A stretch of 64,000 bases of DNA from Caldifarciminota bacterium (lineage in GTDB: Bacteria; Hydrothermota; UBA3073): positions 1-64,000 of the forward strand of contig JAUWGP010000010.1 in NCBI GenBank assembly GCA_030606335.1. Reading direction: 5' to 3'. The position numbers and the translations under genes are program-made. Within the stretch, counting starts at the first letter, position 1; every line of letters begins with the position of its first letter. Positions 58,756 to 64,000 of the stretch are shown in pieces. Under the pieces are notes generated by a model. The model saw nothing but the letters and a program-made list of their open reading frames with translations, did not search any database and was not told the DNA's origin.

Positions 58756-60174
58756 TTACATTCCTAAAAGTTCGTCGAGAATTATATTAACAAAATTCCT
58801 TACGTCATTCTCTTTTATATAATATAAAGGAAAACCAAGAAATACTACCTCATAAACTGTTCCTCTATAGAAGATACCACAGGGTATACCATCAAATCCG
58901 GGGTCCTCTGCAAGAGATTCATAATATAACATAGGTTCGGTAAATGCACCCTCAAGAACCACAAAGGCGTTAGGAAATGCAGGTCTAAATGGATTAAGTT
59001 TAAGTGTATCTACTACAAGTGAACATATCCCGGTTGTCCCGAGAAAATCACCCATAAAGTCATCATTTTCATTTGCCCATCTTATATGTAGATAGTCGAA
59101 TACAAAACTTCCAGAACTATATTCAATAGGAAAACTCTCTCCTTCCTCTCGCAGGTTAAAAAGAACCCGCCATCCTCCTAAGAAGAATTTACCACCAACG
59201 CTAAGATACTCTTGTAGGAGTTCAATATAATTGGGAAGGTGGTGGTCTTGTTTATGGTCAGCATGCCAGAAGATAGTCTGGTATTTTGATAAAGCAATCT
59301 TAGTGAGGGTAGAATCTGAAAGGTCCCATTCATCGTATTCATAACCATTCAAAATTGTTCTGTAAAAACTATCAACCTCTGCATCTGTAGGATTCTCTGG
59401 GCTTCCAGAACCATCTCTTGTATCATCAACGAGGAGCATTGTTCTCTCCATACTTGGTAGTATAAGTAATATTTCAATCTCTGCAGGGGTTGGGTCCTCA
59501 ATTCCTGTATTGTCCCTTGATTTGACCATTATAGTATGAGTACCATTGAGGGAATCAAAATCCGATGGGACGAGTATTACAGAGGTATCTGTTTGCCAAT
59601 CGCACCAGGGTTTGCTGTCAACCTTATAGGAGTAGTCGACAACTTTACCCCCTGGGTCAGGGTCGTTTCCTGTAAACATTAGTGGAATACCTTCCCACCA
59701 ATCTGATGTGGATTGCAGAACAAAGAATGTGTCACCATCATTTGGAGAGGTTATTTCTGTTTCAGGTGCAACAACAAGTGGAGTATAAAAGTATCTCTCA
59801 GCAGGTGTAGGGTCGTACTCGTCATCGTTATCAACAGCCCTCACCACAAACTTCTGTAAATTTAATGTATCGGAAGACTCAAATATTATTGTATCGTGAC
59901 TCTCCTCAATGAATGTCCACGATGTATAAAATGAGTCTCCTCTATATAGATGCCAGGTTATATACCTGTACTCGTATCCCTTTATATAACCATCGGTATC
60001 CTCACCCTTCCAGTGGATCTCAAGAATAGGAAAATAAGGATTTGTTGAGTCGTTCTCAGGTGGTATGTTTGTGAGGATAGTATTAGGAGGAAGATTTGGA
60101 TTGGCTGGATTTTTTTTACAGGAAAATAGTATAAAAGAGAGGAGGACAACAGAGATATACAGTATATTCTTCAT
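58756..60174 (-). CDS. Lipoprotein with C-terminal alpha/beta domain shared with the C25 peptidase (module 2)
   Basis: 472 aa; lipobox ILFSCKKNP; 'RTMLLVDDTRDGSGSPENPTDAEVDSFYRTILNGYEYDEWDL...GFPLYYIKENDVRNFVNIILDEL'. Confidence 0.75.
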   Translation of the reverse strand: MKNILYISVVLLSFILFSCKKNPANPNLPPNTILTNIPPENDSTNPYFPILEIHWKGEDTDGYIKGYEYRYITWHLYRGDSFYTSWTFIEESHDTIIFESSDTLNLQKFVVRAVDNDDEYDPTPAERYFYTPLVVAPETEITSPNDGDTFFVLQSTSDWWEGIPLMFTGNDPDPGGKVVDYSYKVDSKPWCDWQTDTSVILVPSDFDSLNGTHTIMVKSRDNTGIEDPTPAEIEILLILPSMERTMLLVDDTRDGSGSPENPTDAEVDSFYRTILNGYEYDEWDLSDSTLTKIALSKYQTIFWHADHKQDHHLPNYIELLQEYLSVGGKFFLGGWRVLFNLREEGESFPIEYSSGSFVFDYLHIRWANENDDFMGDFLGTTGICSLVVDTLKLNPFRPAFPNAFVVLEGAFTEPMLYYESLAEDPGFDGIPCGIFYRGTVYEVVFLGFPLYYIKENDVRNFVNIILDELLGM

Positions 60175-60211
60175 ATTACCTCCAGTAAATCAAAATGTTG
60201 TGTTAAATATC

Positions 60212-60481
60212 AACCACAGAGGTCACAGAGATTATATATTTTTTTCTCTGTATTCTCTTAAGCACTATGTTTTTCTAATTCATATAATAGAACAAAAGAT
60301 AATAATCCCTTTAATCTAATAGTGTCGCTACTTTTTAAGAGAATAACAAATTTATTAGAAGAATCCTGTTGAGAAGTTCTTAAATCTTTCACTCTCTTAT
60401 TTTGGAATAGCAGAGCACACAGAGAAACCAAAGAGTTCATATTTCTTTTTTACCTCCACGATCTCTGTGACCTCTGTGGTT
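60212..60481. repeat. 270-bp element with perfect 21-bp terminal inverted repeats
   Basis: AACCACAGAGGTCACAGAGAT at 60212-60232 and ATCTCTGTGACCTCTGTGGTT at 60461-60481. Confidence 0.88.
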
Positions 60482-60498
60482 ACAGTTCTGTGGTTTAT

Positions 60499-61050
60499 TC
60501 ATTGTATCATCAATGTAAATGTAGGAGTGCATCTGTACTCATCCCTCCATCTATATATGGATTGTGATGCCTCAAACTGCAGGATTACCCTCGTGGTATC
60601 ACTCTCGTTAATTATTATCTCACAGGGAAGATTAATATTTGGACTACCATAGAGGACTATTGGTATCCAACCGCCCCTGATAATTGCAGCATCTTCAGGT
60701 TCAGCAGTAAAGTATATCTCAGTGTATCTTCCAGGAGGAAAATAGGTCTGTCCTGCAAGAATGGGAATAAATGAAGAATCCTCTAACTCAAATACATTCA
60801 CAAGTCGTGTGGTATCTTCGTAATAGTCAACAGAGGGATATACATATGAAAATGCACTGTCCTCTCGATAGACTACTATTTCTCTGATACCTAATAATAA
60901 TATATCGCCCTCAATAATACCAAGGCTGTCAATATCATCTGGATTAGAGCAGAAATATACCTCAAGTACACCTGGTTCAGGTGTCTCTTCAAAGTTTACA
61001 CAGCCTCCCAGTATAAGGGATGCAAGAAATAACATAGTAATTGTTCTCAT
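60499..61050 (-). CDS. Small lipoprotein of unknown function (module 2)
   Basis: 183 aa; lipobox LILGGC; 'PEPGVLEVYFCSNPDDIDSLGIIEGDILLLGIREIVVYRE'; paralogue of 20632-21333. Confidence 0.65.
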   Translation of the reverse strand: MRTITMLFLASLILGGCVNFEETPEPGVLEVYFCSNPDDIDSLGIIEGDILLLGIREIVVYREDSAFSYVYPSVDYYEDTTRLVNVFELEDSSFIPILAGQTYFPPGRYTEIYFTAEPEDAAIIRGGWIPIVLYGSPNINLPCEIIINESDTTRVILQFEASQSIYRWRDEYRCTPTFTLMIQ

Positions 61051-61065
61051 ATCTCCTCCGTTGGT

Positions 61066-62187
61066 TTATTGTTTTTCTATTCTTTTCTCTGTTATACAAT
61101 CAAACCAGTGAAGTTTAGCAAGGTCAAGATGTACATTTATACTTTTACCCCTGTTGCAGCGTAAATCAGCAGGTGCTCGTATCACAAGAGAGATATCGTC
61201 AATTTTTCCATATACAAGGGATTCGTTACCCATAAGTTCAATAAACTCAACTATGAGTTTTAATGTTTCCTTTGAGAAAGTTTGAGTTTTTAATAAGCCT
61301 TTGCTTGTTACCTCTTCATAAATATCATCGGGTCTCAATCCGAGAACTACCTCTTTTTCTTCATATCCTGTTAGTTGTTTTTTTGAATCTGAAGATAGAG
61401 AAATTCTTATATTGCCTGAGACGAATATATAACCATTGCTGGATGTTATGGTGCCCCTTATAAAATTCATTGGAGGGTTACCTATAAATCCAGCCACAAA
61501 AACATTTGCAGGTTTGTTGTATAAATTTAAGGGGGTATCAATCTGTTGTACCTCCCCTTTATTTAATATGACAATCCTCTGACCCATAGTCATAGCCTCT
61601 ATCTGGTCATGTGTAACATATATCATCGTGGTACCTAATTCCCTATGTAATTTCTTAATCTCTGCCCTCATTTGTACTCGAAGTTTTGCATCTAAATTCG
61701 AAAGGGGTTCATCAAATAGAAAAACCTTAGGAGCTCGAACAATAGCCCTTCCAACTGCTACCCGTTGGCTCTCACCACCAGAGAGCTCACTTGGTTTTCT
61801 TGGCAAAAGGCTATCTATACCGAGTATACCGGCTGCATCTTTAACCTTATCCTCAATCACGGACTTTGAATATTTTCTCAGTCTTAATGCGAATGAAAGA
61901 TTATCATAAACCTTCATATGAGGATATAGGGCATAATTCTGGAAAACCATTGCCACATCCCTATCTTTGGGTGATAAGTCGTTAACAAGGTTGTTGTCTA
62001 TATATATATCTCCTTCCGTTGGTTCATCAAGACCTGCTATGAGACGAAGGATTGTTGATTTTCCACATCCTGATGGACCCACAAGAACAAAAAATTCTCT
62101 ATCCTTAATGTCCAGATTGATGTGGTTGACAGCGATAACTTTATTATCAAAAACTTTTGATACACTCTTCAAGGATACTTTTGCCAT
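61066..62187 (-). CDS. Carbohydrate ABC transporter ATP-binding protein (UgpC/MalK/MsmX-like)
   Basis: 373 aa; Walker A GPSGCGKST, signature LSGGESQRVAVGRAIVR, Walker B VFLFDEPLSNLDA, H-loop THD, C-terminal TOBE-like region with GLRPDDI. Confidence 0.95.
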   Translation of the reverse strand: MAKVSLKSVSKVFDNKVIAVNHINLDIKDREFFVLVGPSGCGKSTILRLIAGLDEPTEGDIYIDNNLVNDLSPKDRDVAMVFQNYALYPHMKVYDNLSFALRLRKYSKSVIEDKVKDAAGILGIDSLLPRKPSELSGGESQRVAVGRAIVRAPKVFLFDEPLSNLDAKLRVQMRAEIKKLHRELGTTMIYVTHDQIEAMTMGQRIVILNKGEVQQIDTPLNLYNKPANVFVAGFIGNPPMNFIRGTITSSNGYIFVSGNIRISLSSDSKKQLTGYEEKEVVLGLRPDDIYEEVTSKGLLKTQTFSKETLKLIVEFIELMGNESLVYGKIDDISLVIRAPADLRCNRGKSINVHLDLAKLHWFDCITEKRIEKQ

Positions 62188-63117
62188 TTATTTACTCCCT
62201 CTCAATTCATATTCTATCTTGAGTAATATATCCTGACCATAATTTCCAAACTTTCTTCCAAATAGGTTTATACCACCCACATTCTTTGCTTCCTTCTTTA
62301 TCTCAAATCTAACGATAATGGGTCCATTATTCCCCATACAAATATCAGCTATTTTCTTATCTGATAGACGCATACCATCTATGAAGGCTCCTTTTTTATC
62401 TATACTCCAGTGCTTCAAAACACCAAATTGGGTGTATCTCTCAGGCCACCAGGATGGAGTTATCTCTCCTTTCTTACCGCCAAAATCTCCTGGACATGTC
62501 CATGTACCTATCTCAACTTCGTTTACAAAAAGGGTTATATCAGAGGGATAATCGTTATTATAATCTGGAGCCTCTGAACACATTTCAAGGACAATCTCTA
62601 TTCCTGTAGCCTCGCATCCAGGTGGAATATTGTTAGGGAAAGCATATTCAACAAAACCTCTGGAGAACCACAGGAGTTGGGCAAACACATGCTCTGGTTC
62701 GAAGAAGGAGTTGGGTGAGTCAAGGAGTCCAATTATCTGACGGTCACTTACAATGCCACAGGTTGGGTAAACCTCACAATTTTTATAAAGACCAACAGGC
62801 ATATATACCTCTACTGTATTGGATGGTGGTACCTCTTTGGATACAGTAAATTCAACAAGAATATTATCATAGTTCCTTGCACAAACCTTCTGTAACCCCT
62901 GAGACGCTACTTTATACTCTGATGTTACAAGCCCAACCTTTTCAAGTTTCTGTATATGCATGGTTATACCTGGTTGGGGTATATTTAGCCTGTTTGCAAT
63001 CTCATTTACGTTGAGTGGACCATTACCAAGTAGTTCGATAATATTTAACCTTGTCTCTGATGCAAGAGCTTTTAATATTGAAAGATTATCTTTACCTTTA
63101 ATCTTTTTAGGACGCAT
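62188..63117 (-). CDS. ArsR-like winged-helix regulator with large C-terminal sensor-like domain
   Basis: 309 aa; 'LSILKALASETRLNIIELLGNGPLNVNEIANRLNIPQPGITMHIQKLEKVGLV'; C-terminus 'SDITLFVNEVEIGTWTCPGDFGGKKGEITPSWWPERYTQFGVLKHWSIDKKG...GGINLFGRKFGNYGQDILLKIEY'. Confidence 0.85.
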   Translation of the reverse strand: MRPKKIKGKDNLSILKALASETRLNIIELLGNGPLNVNEIANRLNIPQPGITMHIQKLEKVGLVTSEYKVASQGLQKVCARNYDNILVEFTVSKEVPPSNTVEVYMPVGLYKNCEVYPTCGIVSDRQIIGLLDSPNSFFEPEHVFAQLLWFSRGFVEYAFPNNIPPGCEATGIEIVLEMCSEAPDYNNDYPSDITLFVNEVEIGTWTCPGDFGGKKGEITPSWWPERYTQFGVLKHWSIDKKGAFIDGMRLSDKKIADICMGNNGPIIVRFEIKKEAKNVGGINLFGRKFGNYGQDILLKIEYELRGSK

Positions 63118-63311
63118 AATAAAAAGTGTAAATGTATAAATTAATGTTTATATATATAAAATAAAATATCCAGTATTTATATAATATATTCGTTATATAT
63201 ATAATAGCATAAATTTTTCATTTTGTCAAGAAAAAAATAATTTTTTTAAAAAAAGTCAACGGATCAATCTTACATGTCTGATGTATATTTTGCTTTAAAG
63301 TAATAGAGAAA

Positions 63312-63540
63312 TGAGATTGCCACGCTCCCGTTGGTCACTCGCAATGACAGAAAATAGTATTGTCATTGCAATCCGCAGGCGAAGCAATCGCATTAAAGGA
63401 GGGATAGTTATAAAAAAATGAGATTGCTGCACTCACTTCGTTCGTTCGCAATGACAGGAGAATAAGGTTGTCATTGCGAGGAGTCCGTCGTTCGTCAAGA
63501 AGTACGACGGATATACGGACGACGAAGCAATCGCATTAAA
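63312..63540. repeat. Two tandem copies of the 'CATTGCGAG' repeat
   Basis: Both units run from 'aaatgagattgc' to 'gaagcaatcgcattaaa(g/a)gagggatagttat'. Confidence 0.8.
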
Positions 63541-63804
63541 AGAGGGATAGTTATCAGCAAGGATATTGGTGTCATCATAGACATCCACTCCAATTTTACA
63601 CAATTTTAGTAATTGTGTCAAGGAAAAATTGGATGTCCCGCCTTTGGCGGGATCTCCCGCATTTTGCGGGACCTCTGCAAAAGGCGACGGTCGTCTTAAA
63701 GCGGGAAAGATTTACCCATGATTATTTTATTACGGGGGATACTCGAGATTAGGACTTGTTGTATGCTTTCCTTTGTAATCAAGAAAACTCATGGTCATAT
63801 GATA

Positions 63805-64000
63805 CTATTTTAGAAATATGAGCTTCCTCAACTCTTTGAGACCATTTACAGAAAGAACATAGAAATAAACTCCAGAGGGCAACCCTACCGGCTTCCAGAT
63901 TACCCTATGAGTTCCAGATTCCATTTGCCTATCTACCAGAGTGGTCACTTCTCTCCCTACGAGATCGAGAACTTTGAGACTTACCTTTCCACAATCTTTA
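63805..64000 (-). CDS. 3' end of an exported protein gene with T9SS-type C-terminal domain (truncated by window edge)
   Basis: Not in ORF track; minus frame reads KDCGKVSLKVLDLVGREVTTLVDRQMESGTHRVIWKPVGLPSGVYFYVLSVNGLKELRKLIFLK* with TAG at 63805-63807. Confidence 0.82.
   Translation of the reverse strand, partial: KDCGKVSLKVLDLVGREVTTLVDRQMESGTHRVIWKPVGLPSGVYFYVLSVNGLKELRKLIFLK

Noticed and set aside
60258-60440. 60-aa ORF inside the 270-bp inverted-repeat element
   Set aside because: Too short and of unclear homology; no ribosome-binding site; treated as part of the repeat rather than a gene.
63312-63540. CRISPR-like array
   Set aside because: Only two units, over 100 bp each, palindromic and without regular spacers.

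Overview
The window is a 64 kb, roughly 40% GC stretch of bacterial chromosome in which every convincing gene (about 34) lies on the minus strand. No tRNA, rRNA, CRISPR array, phage or transposase was recognised. It encodes a cell-surface and glycan-processing locus: about 11 exported proteins with FlgD-like / T9SS-type C-terminal domains, two C25 (gingipain/PorU-like) peptidases, two PorV/PorQ-family barrels, two Oar-like TonB-dependent receptors, a GH31 enzyme, four (alpha/alpha)6-barrel glycosidases, two sugar-binding lipoproteins, one pair of ABC permeases, an ATPase, a LacI regulator and an ArsR-like regulator. The gene content suggests an uncultivated candidate-phylum bacterium of the FCB/WOR-3 type (inference). 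Main observations: (1) a six-gene surface module (small lipoprotein, large lipoprotein, TonB receptor, T9SS-type protein, PorV-like, C25 peptidase) occurs twice in the same order, about 30 kb apart, and the large lipoprotein and the C25 peptidase share an alpha/beta domain. (2) A family of intergenic inverted-repeat elements with RCCAC...GTGGY ends is present; one member carries a GxxExxY PD-(D/E)XK gene, a related element carries a decayed GxxExxY C-terminus, and related short repeats have entered coding frames. (3) One TonB receptor copy is split by a single in-frame TAG where its paralogue has Trp. (4) An orphan 3' fragment of a solute-binding-protein gene and the intact gene form 42-bp direct repeats flanking lacI. 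(5) An unnamed module is shared by a metallopeptidase-like protein and a glycosidase. All homology calls were made by eye from translated sequence.
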